DNA of 64,000 nucleotides from Bromus sterilis (Eukaryota > Streptophyta > Magnoliopsida > Poales > Poaceae). The translations under genes and the position numbers were made by a program. Positions 1-9,194 of the stretch are shown in pieces (within the stretch, counting starts at the first letter, position 1; the number at the start of each line of letters is the position of its first letter). The stretch lies in the NCBI GenBank assembly GCA_950022295.1, contig OX465600.1, forward strand, positions 205,745,782-205,809,781, in the 5' to 3' direction. Under the pieces are notes generated by a model. The model did no database searches. It was not told where the DNA came from and worked only from the letters and a program-made list of their open reading frames with translations.

Positions 1-111
1 CGTCCCGACTCGCCGCCCCGACCGGACGTCCGGACCTACCGCCGCCCCGACCCTCCGCTCCCGGCCGTGCACACTAGGTTAATTCCTTGCCCCCCTACCC
101 TTCATTGATTT

Positions 112-209
112 TAGATAGATAGATAGATAGATGGATTGATAGATAGATAGATGGATAGATGAATAGATAGATAGATGGATAGATAGATGGATAGATTGAT
201 AGATGGATG

Positions 210-246
<37 letters not shown>

Positions 247-345
247 ACAAATAGATAGACAGACAGATAGATAGATAGATGAATAGATTGATAGCCGGAT
301 AGATAGATAATTTTAGATAGATAGATAGATATAGATAGATGATTT
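112..345. repeat. Imperfect GATA microsatellite
   Basis: About 235 bp of tandem AGAT/GATA units with scattered GGAT, GAAT and ATTG variants, tapering into TTTTAGAT repeats at the right. The variants suggest an old array rather than a freshly expanded one. Confidence 0.95.
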
Positions 346-387
346 TAGATTGATATATGATTTTAGAAGAGAGAGATTGGTTTAATG

Positions 388-495
388 TTAGAACAATTTG
401 GGAAAGTTGTAGAATCTGTTCTTAATGATGTTGTGAGTCGTAGTTAAGTGTTAGCACAATTTGGGAAAGATGTAGAATCTGTTCTTAATGATGTT
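388..495. repeat. 45-bp direct duplication
   Basis: The 45-bp segments 388-432 and 451-495 differ at two positions and are separated by 18 bp. They lie in AT-rich DNA inside the CACTA element. No reading frame runs through both copies. Confidence 0.85.
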
Positions 496-1440
496 CTGTT
501 TGAGCTAATTGTTAATGAGGAGAACTAGTTTGGGTTGATAAATATTTTTGAAGAGGACATGCCTCAAGTTTTTTGTTGTTCTTATCGTGATGCAGGGACA
601 AACATTATCCCCTTTCTGCCGAAATGTTGATTAATTTCTGTTTCGTATGGGAAATGGGGCACTCCCATGTTAAGAAAATTAGCAAAGATCACGCCCAATT
701 TTTCTGTGAATTCGTGCATAACCTTTGATATTTTTATTGATCTAGAAGGTGCCCGATTCTCAATCGAAATGAAAATAATTTGTTCCGACATCAAATTTCT
801 TTTCATCATTACTTTTGCTGTTTTGTAATGCCGATGATTGAAACCGTTTCATATTTTAATAAAACTTTGTATATTATATAATTTATCGGCGGCGATTCCC
901 GGCCCGCATCCCCGTCGTCACCGCGGCGGACAACACCTTATTGATAGGATGGGCAATTTCCGGGACTGGGCTCCGCCGGGCTGACACTGGGAGGTGGTCT
1001 CCACGGTGCGCCGCTTAGTGAGGAATTTGGGTCCTGTCGTCGACTCGGAGCTTCTTTGGTGGTGGTCGAGTGGGACACAAATGGTGCAGAGAGAGGCGGC
1101 CCACCAGGCGGTGGTACGCCGACGTGTGAGGGTGGAGGACGAGCACGTCCGCCGGTACATGCTCGCGTTGGACGCCAGGTTCTCGAATACCTGGCAGATT
1201 CTACACGGACCTCATTCGGGATATGACTTTGTACCAATTCCTTACCTTTGGGTGTTCACCACCCACGGCTCAGGGAGCCAACGTAGTTTAATGTATTAGT
1301 GATATATTATTGTTGTTGCATTAACTAGATTACTCGTCTAATGTATTACTAATACTATTGTTGCATTCAGTGATAAATTATTATTGTTGAAATTTTATTC
1401 GAGTTCATCATTATTTTCTTTCTTTTTAGAATGTCGATGA
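496..1440. other. CACTA interior without a recognised gene
   Basis: AT-rich DNA (496-880) is followed by a GC-rich island (about 885-1280) that can encode a 101-residue plus-strand protein (994-1299). That protein is arginine-rich and matches nothing I recognise. Similar-length ORFs lie on the other strand, as expected for any GC-rich island. It could be a captured exon, because codon-like GC content stops abruptly near 1280. I cannot support a function. Confidence 0.3.
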
Positions 1441-1465
1441 TTAAACTACATTAAGAACACAGGGA

Positions 1466-2645
1466 ATGTCTCCCAAGTGCAAGTATTGCCACGACGACTC
1501 GGATCGATGCAATGATCTTGTGTTGGATGAAGCAGACACATACTTATTCCTCACGCTTAGCTCTGGGTTCCAAAATTGCATGGTATGCAACTTAAACAAC
1601 ATGTTCTTCTTATGGTGTATGCGTGACTTAAGTTTATGTTTTAAAGTATCATTTTTTTCTAATTCAACAAGTTCATCCTTTGCTTTTGAAGATGCCACGT
1701 TTGCGACAAGATCAATATTCAAGATGTCAAATAAACTACTACAAAAGAAGTTAACATTAAGACGAAACATTACGTTCTAAAGGATAAAATATTTAATGAA
1801 CCAGATGCATTCTTTGGCTGTTCAAAATGGGATGCATTATGCAAGACATATGCATTTTATGATAATATGAAAATATCATTTGATCTTGGACGTCGCCGTC
1901 GAGGCTCCAATGTTTTTCGTGATGATGAAATTTAAATGGAACTAGGCGTCATGATTCCAGTTCGATGTTCATGTAAGTTTGTTAAACAACAATTTTGTTA
2001 ATTCTACAACTTATTTTCTTTGCCTCCAAATGTTGACAACTCATTTATAATTGCCAGTTTATGTTATTGCCACCGAAGAAGTACGAAATATTTTTTATAA
2101 TACCTCCTATAATGGTGGCTTCGACCTAAGTAAGAGTGAACAAAACGCATTTACCGAAGTTCTCAAATTGTTACCTTCATATGCGAACAATTTTAAGGTT
2201 GGCCGTCCTTTTGGACCATACGTGCCATTTTTTCTTACGTTGGAGGACTATATGCTTAAATGGAATAGCCTGGTAAGATTTTTATCATTCTGTCAATAGA
2301 CTATCTTGTCAAAAAAGGCATTCTTATTAAGTCTACGCCATTGCTAACTATGCTACTAATATGTATGTTCTTTAACAGAGGATACCGCAAGATTGTATGC
2401 CTAGATGGATACAGATATTGAAAGGCGAAGTCCAAATTGTTTGTGCATGGCCATGGACGGAACCTGTCACACATGATTACTACATTGAAAGTGGATCAGA
2501 TGGTTGTGTCAAAATCAGTGCATGGTTGAAGATACGGGTGCAGAAGAAACCACAACCTGGAGACAAGTTGTTCTCTATTCTCTATCTTGGAGATTATGGA
2601 CATTATTTTTGGTTTTATTTCCTTTCACCTTCGTGTGTTGATTAG
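1466..2645 (+). pseudogene. B3-domain-like gene fragment (degenerate, intron-containing)
   Basis: The pieces look like a grass B3-type DNA-binding-domain gene. An N-terminal exon from 1466 begins MSPKCKYCHDDSDR. A segment at about 1820-1972 reads WDALCKTYAFYDNMKISFDLG. Exons 2058-2272 and 2379-2645 join in phase 0 across an intron with a GTAAGA donor (2273) and a TTTAACAG acceptor (2378). The last exon ends with a GDKLF...GHYFWFYF stretch resembling a late B3 strand. Family proteins are nuclear DNA-binding factors. An in-frame TAA at 1933-1935 and the lack of one continuous frame in 1580-1800 mark it as broken. It lies inside the CACTA element, so capture by the transposon is likely. The family call is from memory of grass B3-like proteins and is moderate; the splice structure is visible. 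Confidence 0.45.
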
Positions 2646-3097
2646 GTCCTATATATATTTAGTAGTAGTGAATTGGAACAAATAGGTTATCAAAGTTAAA
2701 CTAGGAAAAATCTTTGTGTTCGATATTATGGCGTTCATACTTGTTGTTATTGAAGTTAAACTAGGAAAAAACTCTGTGTTGGATATTATGATCATGTGAT
2801 AATATATATGAGATGATCGATTTAGACTATTTTATGTGTATGAGATATTGAGGTGTGTACGTCTATAAATTGATGATACTATTGTGTGCATTATACTATG
2901 AAACCTGTACAAACAAATAGGAGAAAATAGGTAGAAATAAAAAATAATTGAAAAATATTACTAGTAGCGCCTGACAGAGGCAGGCGCTGCCGCTATAGCT
3001 ATTAGTAGCGGGCCCGCCAGGAGGCACTATTGCTAATCCTATGTAGCAGTAGCGGTTGTCCGTGCGTGCTGCTGCTACAAGTTAGCTATAGCGTGCT
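2646..3097. other. CACTA 3' flank and start of subterminal repeats
   Basis: AT-rich DNA follows the last exon-like segment. A short motif (GAAGTTAAACTAGGAAAAA-like) occurs twice, near 2692 and 2752. From about 2960 GC-rich subterminal repeats of the AGTAGCG type begin. No coding signal is seen. Confidence 0.6.
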
Positions 3098-3127
3098 ATC
3101 AGTAGCGCGCCCAGGGGCGCTACTGAT
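3098..3127. repeat. Subterminal hairpin of the CACTA element
   Basis: ATCAGTAGCGC (3098-3108) is exactly complementary to GCGCTACTGAT (3117-3127) with an 8-base loop. In CACTA elements such subterminal repeats are the usual transposase-binding sites. That role is inferred here. Confidence 0.75.
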
Positions 3128-3170
3128 GCGCCAAAAGGGGGCGCTACTACTAGCCTTTCTCCTAGTAGTG

Positions 3171-3682
3171 TCTCCCTATAAGATGGTCGATGGCAAGGCT
3201 TGCCATTTTCCATTAGAGTTAGAACATAAATCTTTCTGGGTTGTTAGATAGCTTAATGCCGACCCAAAATTAGCTGGTGAAAAGCTTCTTATGAACTTGA
3301 CTTATGTAGAGGAGTGGAAAAGTGTAGCTTACGAGAGTGCTAAAATGTTCAAGGAAAAGGTAAAGAAGTGGCATGATAGAAGGATTCTGAAACGTTAATT
3401 TAATGTTGATGATAAAGTTTTGTTGTTTAGATCTCGTTTCCGGTTTTCTCTAGGTAAACTACTTTCTAGATGGAAGGGTCATTTCATATCAAAGAAGTCT
3501 ACCGCTCCGGTGCAATCAAGATTAACAATTTTGAAGGCACCAAACCTCATGTTGTGAATGGGCAAAGACTAAAGCATTACATGGCAGGAGACCCTGTCAA
3601 TGTTGATGTGGATTTGATACACACAAAAACTCATGAAGAACATGTTGCAGCCCTTTTTCAGACACCAGCAGAAGCAGAATAA
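3171..3682 (+). pseudogene. Athila integrase C-terminal fragment
   Basis: The first codons after the CACTA junction read SPYKMVDGKACHFPLELEH, the conserved stretch that follows the catalytic core in Athila-type integrases. KWHDRR, a KVLL box and a NGQRLKHY tail follow. The function would be cDNA insertion in the nucleus, but this is only the distal part and holds no DDE residues. The frame has stops at 3249-3251 (TAG) and near 3397 (TAA). A one-base loss near 3481 moves the last 70 residues (3470-3682) into another frame. The upstream catalytic half lies beyond the CACTA insertion. Confidence 0.8.
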
Positions 3683-4027
3683 GAAAAGGTATGTATTACG
3701 GTAAGGAAACATTGCAAACATCCATAAAATTTCCATATTTTGAGTTTTTGCAAAATTAGGAAAATTCCAAGCCTAAGTGGAGCTGGAGAGGAGCTCGAGG
3801 GGGCCCAGGCGCCCTCCTTGCGCGGCCAACCTCCTGGGCGCGCCGGGTGGCCTCCTGGGCGCCCCGTAGTCCGTCTCCGACCCCACTTTGGCTTAATATC
3901 TTCCTTTTGGTGCAGAAAGTTTTGCTATATATTTTCCCGAATCATCCCGTCACTGTATGTCGCTATTTCGTGTGTTTTCTTTTTGATCTGTTTCTGCCAG
4001 GAAATCTTTCAGCTAGACCTAGGTGCG
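3683..4027 (+). promoter_or_regulatory. Spacer with splice-acceptor-like site before the accessory ORF
   Basis: This stretch between integrase and the accessory ORF includes a GC-rich piece (3780-3890) and then a long pyrimidine tract. The tract ends in TTTCTGCCAG (AG at 3999-4000), 28 bp before the ATG at 4028. A second AG follows at 4011-4012. The pattern fits a 3' splice site that would place the downstream ORF on a spliced message. That is inference from sequence alone. Confidence 0.45.
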
Positions 4028-4297
4028 ATGGCTTCCCCAAGTTCCCCCAAGGACAAGTTCATCGTCAACGTCATCAACCCTTACCTCGCTCAGGTGAAGA
4101 AGCACCCTCAAAATATTTGGGTGGAGGATGGTCTCCTCCACAAAGAAGATCTAAAGGGACCTGTCAAAGAGGGGAGCATCCAGGCCAGGCTGGAAGAAGT
4201 GGAGCAAGAAGTCTTTAAGTACAAGAAGATGGTCGAGCGTGGTGTTGAAGCCAACTTCGACATCATAAACGATCTGAAGGCACACCACAAGAAGGAG

Positions 4298-4635
4298 ATG
4301 AAGGAGGTGTGGTCAAGCAAGACCGCATTGGAAGAAAAAGTGGTCGAGCTTCAAGGGCAGATTTATGATCTGCAGAACTGCAACGCCCCGAACACTCCCA
4401 ACCGGTTAACCACCGATTCCATGGTCGGTGCGCCTGGGATCTAGACTGTCCTCACAAACCAACACTATGAAGGAGGTGTGTTCAAGCATGACCACACAGG
4501 AAGAAAAAGTGTTCGAGCTTCATGGGAAGATTTATGATCTGCAAAACTGTAACGCCCCGACCACTCCCAACCGGTTTACCACCGATTCCATGGTCGATGC
4601 GCCTGGGATCCATATTTTCCTCACAAAACAACACT
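4298..4635 (+). repeat. 169-bp tandem duplication across an element/host join
   Basis: Segment 4298-4466 is repeated directly as 4467-4635. Each copy holds about 81 bp of the accessory ORF followed by 88 bp of TRIM LTR, so the duplication happened after the TRIM insertion. The copies differ at many positions. Confidence 0.9.
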
Positions 4636-4828
4636 AGTCTTTTCTGCACACTTTGTCCTCACTCGTGCGCACCCGGGATAGTCTTCCCGTTCGGTCACCC
4701 ATCCCAAGACTACTCCAAGCCAAGTACGCTTAACTTTGGAGTTCTTTGGAGTTGGGCTTCCGAAAAAGAAGGTGCACCTTGTTGATATGAGTAGTCTATC
4801 ATTCCTATTGAGATCCTGGGTTGTTACA
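4548..4828 (-). repeat. TRIM LTR, left copy
   Basis: A 281-bp repeat that starts TGTAACGCCCCGACCACTC and ends GGTTGTTACA. It pairs with 4995-5275, which has the same length and a few substitutions. On the minus strand this is the 3' LTR. Confidence 0.85.
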
Positions 4829-4980
4829 TACACCACCCCTCAAAGGAACCGATGTCCCCGTCGGCTCAGCAGGAACGTTCCCCTTTGAAACACATTTGTG
4901 TGCGCCAGTTGCAGGCATCCAACATGTACCCCATATAAGCATCACCGACTGACACACACACCGTATAACCATTAAGGCCA

Positions 4981-4992
4981 GCTCTGATACCA
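4981..4992 (-). other. TRIM primer-binding site
   Basis: GCTCTGATACCA is the reverse complement of TGGTATCAGAGC, the initiator-Met tRNA primer-binding sequence. It lies two bases from the LTR at 4995, so the element reads on the minus strand. Confidence 0.85.
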
Positions 4993-4994
4993 AC

Positions 4995-5275
4995 TGTAAC
5001 GCCCCGACCACTCACAACCAGTTAACAACCGATTCCATGGTCGGTGCGCCTGGGATCCAGACTGTCCTCACAAACCAGGACTATTCTTTTCTGCACACTT
5101 TGTCCTCACTCATGCGCACCCGGGATCAACTTCCCGGTCGGTCACCCATCCCAAGACTACTCCAAGCCAAGAACGCTTAACTTTGGAGTTCTTTGGAGCT
5201 GGGCTTCCAGAAAAGAAGGTGCACCTTGTTGATATGAGTAGTCTATCATTCCTATTGGGATCCTGGGCTGTTACA
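4995..5275 (-). repeat. TRIM LTR, right copy
   Basis: A 281-bp repeat that starts TGTAACGCCCCGACCACTC and ends GGCTGTTACA. As the copy next to the primer-binding site it is the 5' LTR on the minus strand. Confidence 0.85.
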
Positions 5276-5521
5276 TAGTACACCTATCATATCAAGCAAA
5301 CAATCATTATATAATTAATTTATTAACATTAAATTTTTTTGAATTTTTTTGGATGTTACAAGAACTAGAACTGTGAGTATGAACTAAAGTTCCTGCGCAT
5401 GGGTTTGGATGCCGATTGCAGGATCCTCGAGACCGAAGTATCCTTTGTGGATGGAGAACCTTTGCCATGGAAGCTTTTTGCCAAGGACTACGTGATCAAC
5501 AAGAACAAGAATGAGGAGTGA

Positions 5522-5966
5522 AATTTTCTTGGGTAATGGCATCCCTTTAGCTTGTTCCAAGGTTGGGGTAGTGCCCGGTATCTTTATCTTTATCTTTGTA
5601 TTTTAGAGTCAAGTAGAGTGGCATCATGTCTAGGGAAGTTATCTTATGAAATAGGTGTTTGCATTGAGGTCTATCACTCATTTGTGGAGAATCTTGTATC
5701 CGTGAGTGTGGAGTCGTCTATGATGGAATATTAATGAGAAGTCTATTGGTTTCTTCGCTGCACTCAGTATTCTCTCCAGGAAATCGACCTTATGAGATGA
5801 TTCTTATGGAGTATTGACCTTATATCAGGGATGGCTTTGAAAACTTTATTTAATCTTGGTAAACATAGCTTTGGTCATAACAACAAGCATGATTTTCTCA
5901 AGTAGCGACATAGCCAAAACCTTTATGTTATTATGCTTGAAGTGTTATGTTGACAAGGAAGACAAC
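5522..5966 (+). other. Athila J 3' non-coding stretch
   Basis: Non-coding DNA follows the accessory ORF up to the start of K's LTR at 5967. It has no ORF of note. The last five bases before the LTR are ACAAC. Confidence 0.6.
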
Positions 5967-8900
5967 TGTAACTCCTCGGGTATCACACTACAGTAATTAC
6001 TTTTGATTAACGCCAAGTCATGATTAGGCATGTGATGATCACTCTTGATCATGACTTGTTCAGATTCAACTCGAATAAAAATTCCAACGCAATGTGGAAA
6101 TCAAACTTTTAAAGATAATAAATATGTAGGTCCATAACCTTGCAAATAACCCACATGGTATTATAGAATTTAAATCAATATTTAGGAATTATTAAATTTC
6201 CTTGGAATTTTAATAAACAAAGTTGAAATAAAACTTGATCCAAAATTTATGCAACCAATTTTAATAAATGTCAAATAATGAGTACGTTATGATATTATAG
6301 TAATGGATATTTATTTAGCTATTCAAATATTGCAAACAATTAAAATCAGTAGGAAAAACAACACAATTAATAGTTTAATAATTAAATAAAATTCAATTGG
6401 ATTTTATTATAACACAAACTTTTTATAGCAGTGCATAATATTGCTACATTAATTTTGGGGCTTGTGACAAAATTTGGTGAAGTCAATTGTTAGCCAAAAT
6501 AATTAGAAACAAAAAAAGAATAGAAAGTATAAAAGAAAACTAAAAAAAACGAGGTTATCCACCGCATGGGGCGAATCCCAACCCCGGGCCTAGACCCTTC
6601 CCCCGTCTCCCTCCCCTGTTCCTCTGGTCGGCCATGGCAATAGTGGCCGTCACCACCCAACCCGCTCGCCCCTCCCGTCGCTACAGCGCTACCTCGGTGG
6701 ATAAGGAGACCCCTTGTGTCCTGAAAACCCTAGATCGAACCCGCAGTCTCCCCCACGCTCCAGTTCGCCATTTCTCACAACCCCGAGATGCCCGTGCGCG
6801 CCCGTGTGCACGTGCTCGACGCCGGCGCGGCCAACGGTGACGACGGCCCGCCCCGACCTGTCAAGCAGGTTCCCCACCGTCAAATCCCTCACCCCGAGCG
6901 CTCCCTCATCGCCGAGGTCCAACAGAGGCCGCAAATCGTGCCTTCTTCTTCCTCCAGCCGCCGGCCCGCGTCGTCGACTCCGGCCGCCCCGGACCTCCTC
7001 GCGCCTCCCCGAGCTCACCATCGGCTTCCCCACCGTGAGCCGCACCCATTCCCCCCTTCCCCTCTCGATTTGTCGCCCGTGGCCGTCACCCCATGGCAGC
7101 CGTGCCCGCCGGCCACCATTGCAGTGGGCTCGAGCTCGACGAGCTCGGCCGGGCGCTCCTGCCCCGCGTCGCCCCGTGCCCTGCCCCTCTCCGCGCGTCT
7201 GCGCTCCCTCCTAGTCGTGCCACCTCGCCGGAACGGCTTGCCCCAGGCCCCTCGCCGCCGGCGAGCCCCTCCTCCCTCGCCGCCCTCTGGACATGGCCAC
7301 GGCCGTGCTTGGCCGGCCTGTGTGTGGTGGCCTTAGGCCACTGCCAGGTGGGGCCAACCCCTGGTAAAAATAAAAGAAAGAAAGGAAAAGAAAAAAGAAC
7401 CCCCTAGACTATGACATGTAGGCCCCCCTGTCAGTTCAATATTAAATGGGTTAGTTTAGTTAAATTAACTAATATGTGAGTATGACATATGGACCCCACT
7501 GGTAATTTAATTAAATTAGATGTTTTAAATTGCTTCTGTGAATGACATGGGGGTCCACCCTGTCAACACTATTCTGGATAATGTTTTAGATAATGTTGGA
7601 TTTTTATTAATAAAATAAAATTTAGAAAATCTTTTAAAATGATTTAAACTTCAGAAATTAATATCTTTTAAACCGTAACTCAGATTGAAAAACTTTATAC
7701 ATCAAAATTGATCAGAAAAATGTAACCAATACGGATACGCTATCTGTTTGTCTACCACACCCCTCTAACATACCGAACATCGAACCGTCCCCCTCCGGAC
7801 CGTTTGTCCGATGATTTGTCCGGTACTGTTAAAGTATCAAGATGAATTTATTCTGAACACGAAAGTTGTTCAGAATAGTTCAACTAACCCGGATACCCCA
7901 CCCACACGTTTGTCGGATGTCCACGACACCTCCGGCATGATCCCTTCCCCCTCCGGACACCATTTCTGGTAATCACCCGGAGCTGGCTGTTCATCTCCGG
8001 ATGAATTCCCGCTCCGAGCAAAGTGCATCGTACTAAGTTAGAGCCCCGTTGCTTTGTATCTTGTTTGTCATGCCTTGTATTGCTATTATTGTTGTGTATT
8101 TATTATTTCTCCCCCCTCTTAATCTCTGATAGACCCCGATGCAGTCGACTACACTGCGCTGGGTACGACTACTTCGTCGACGACCCTACCCCTACCGTCG
8201 AGCTTCCAGGCAAGCAGAGCCATTTTCCTTCCCCAGATATCGCCTATCTTTCCGTACATTTCTTGCACTAGGCATTGTTACTGATGCTGCTACGACATTC
8301 CTATTCATTGCATAGCCTGTCATTGTAGCCCCTTGATGTACCTTCCTTTAGTCCTATGCTTCCTATTATTACTTATGCATTATTCAGCAGTAAACCCTGC
8401 GCATTGTTAGCTAGGTTTAGAATAGCGGGTCGTGATCACTCTGGGAGTGATCGCGGATTGCCAAATATTATAACTGCAACAGGTACGGATCAATGCAGAC
8501 GCCCTAGGGAACCTACAACGGCGAGACTCTACTGAGTCGCTTCGAGTTTGACTTACGAGTGGACGGACTCGTATTTCACTCTCGTCGGCTCAATAGCGTA
8601 GCATCACTAGGATGATACGAGGGTATTCCTCTTTAGTTCATTCCGCTGGTGTCTCGGAACCACCGGGGTGATACGAGAATATTCCTCTTTAGTTCATTCC
8701 GCTGATGTCTCTATCGAACCTCTTTAAGTGTACCATCGAGGGTGATACCTCTTGGTTTCACTTAATGGTAGGCACTTGAATCACCTGGTGTCCTTAAAGG
8801 TAAGGAGTCGGGTGACCCAATGGTGCCCGCGCAGGGTATCTTAGCGGAACGACAAGTCAGGTGTATTCCACCGGTGTGCGGCGGTCCTGGTACTGTTCGT

Positions 8901-9194
8901 GGCCGACAGATATCCTGTTGTATGAAAGTCGAGCTCTTCGGAGAAAACGCGAGACAAGGTAAGGAGACGGTTCACCTTGTTGGTAACAGCACGAGTAGGT
9001 GGGACGTCAGGGCAGGCACCGATGTTACTGGTGGTCCTGACTGCTGTCGTTGTCCGCGACTCATTCAATAAGGGGCAACGATAACAGTTGTCTCGACAGA
9101 AAATTAATAAAATGCTTAACGGGTTCGGCGGATGACTTGAGTAGCCTTTTGGCTTGTACGCGCCGCCTACACGTGGGATAAGGAGTTATACACT
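5967..9194 (+). mobile_element. Element K: truncated Tekay-type LTR
   Basis: It starts TGTAACTCCTCGGG and is collinear with the LTR of element B over three stretches: 7665-7990 with 44205-44570, 8400-8520 with 44940-45070, and 9110-9180 with 45500-45570. By that alignment about 1.2 kb of the LTR's 3' end is missing. It breaks at 9194 into the opposite-strand element L. A GC-rich block (6545-7340) gives long but meaningless ORFs on both strands. Flanking parts are AT-rich with repeated GACATGTGGNCCC-like motifs. Confidence 0.7.
8613..8711 (+). repeat. 43-bp direct repeat in the K LTR
   Basis: 8613-8655 and 8669-8711 are near-identical (period 56 bp). They include ATTCCTCTTTAGTTCATTCC. I did not see this doubling in the related B LTRs. 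Confidence 0.85.

Larger units (their letters stand above)
1..3170. mobile_element. CACTA DNA transposon, right part
   Basis: The segment ends at 3170 in CCTAGTAGTG, whose reverse complement CACTACTAGG is a typical Triticeae CACTA terminus. The last 230 bp are rich in AGTAGCGC-type direct and inverted subterminal repeats, as CACTA ends are. Immediately after 3170 an integrase reading frame of another element resumes in the middle of its conserved motif, so 3170/3171 is an insertion junction. The expected 3-bp target duplication would be TCT (3171-3173). The left terminus is not in the window. I see no recognisable transposase here, so this may be a non-autonomous copy or only its 3' portion. 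Confidence 0.7.
4379..5360 (-). mobile_element. TRIM-like insertion with AGAAC target duplication
   Basis: The insertion starts TG at 4379 and ends CA at 5360. It is flanked by AGAAC at 4374-4378 and 5361-5365, and removing it rejoins the accessory ORF in frame. Inside are two 281-bp LTR-like direct repeats, a 166-bp internal piece, a tandem-duplicated stretch at the left and an 85-bp AT-rich tail (5276-5360) beyond the right repeat. There is no coding capacity, as in terminal-repeat retrotransposons in miniature. The minus orientation comes from the primer-binding site. Confidence 0.75.
4028..5521 (+). pseudogene. Athila accessory coiled-coil ORF, split by a TRIM insertion
   Basis: The 5' part (4028-4378) starts MASPSSPKDKF and contains a heptad-like, Glu/Lys-rich segment (roughly residues 50-115), so a coiled coil is likely. 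The frame stops abruptly at the insertion. It resumes at 5366 after the duplicated AGAAC and runs to a TGA at 5519-5521, ending INKNKNEE. At the join the first codon (5366-5368) is TAG. Together the parts would give about 170 residues. The position, after integrase and before the 3' LTR, is the place where Athila elements carry an extra (sometimes called env-like) ORF. I see no signal peptide or membrane segment in the coiled-coil part. The function is unknown. Similar proteins are, from memory, common in Triticeae repeat-derived gene models. Confidence 0.6.
3171..5966 (+). mobile_element. Athila-lineage gypsy retrotransposon J, 3' part
   Basis: J contains the end of a gypsy polyprotein (integrase C-terminus), a gap, a coiled-coil ORF and 3' non-coding DNA. 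It is cut on the left by the CACTA element at 3170 and on the right by element K at 5967. It probably resumes at 15780. Its 5' half should lie left of the CACTA element, outside the window. Confidence 0.7.

Noticed and set aside
112..345. Possible CRISPR-like or satellite array
   Set aside because: It is a simple GATA microsatellite with 4-bp units and no spacers. The genome is a plant.
6634..7407. Several overlapping proline/arginine-rich ORFs of 70-180 codons on both strands
   Set aside because: They lie in the GC-rich block of the K LTR, overlap in several frames, and have no domains. High GC content alone removes stop codons.
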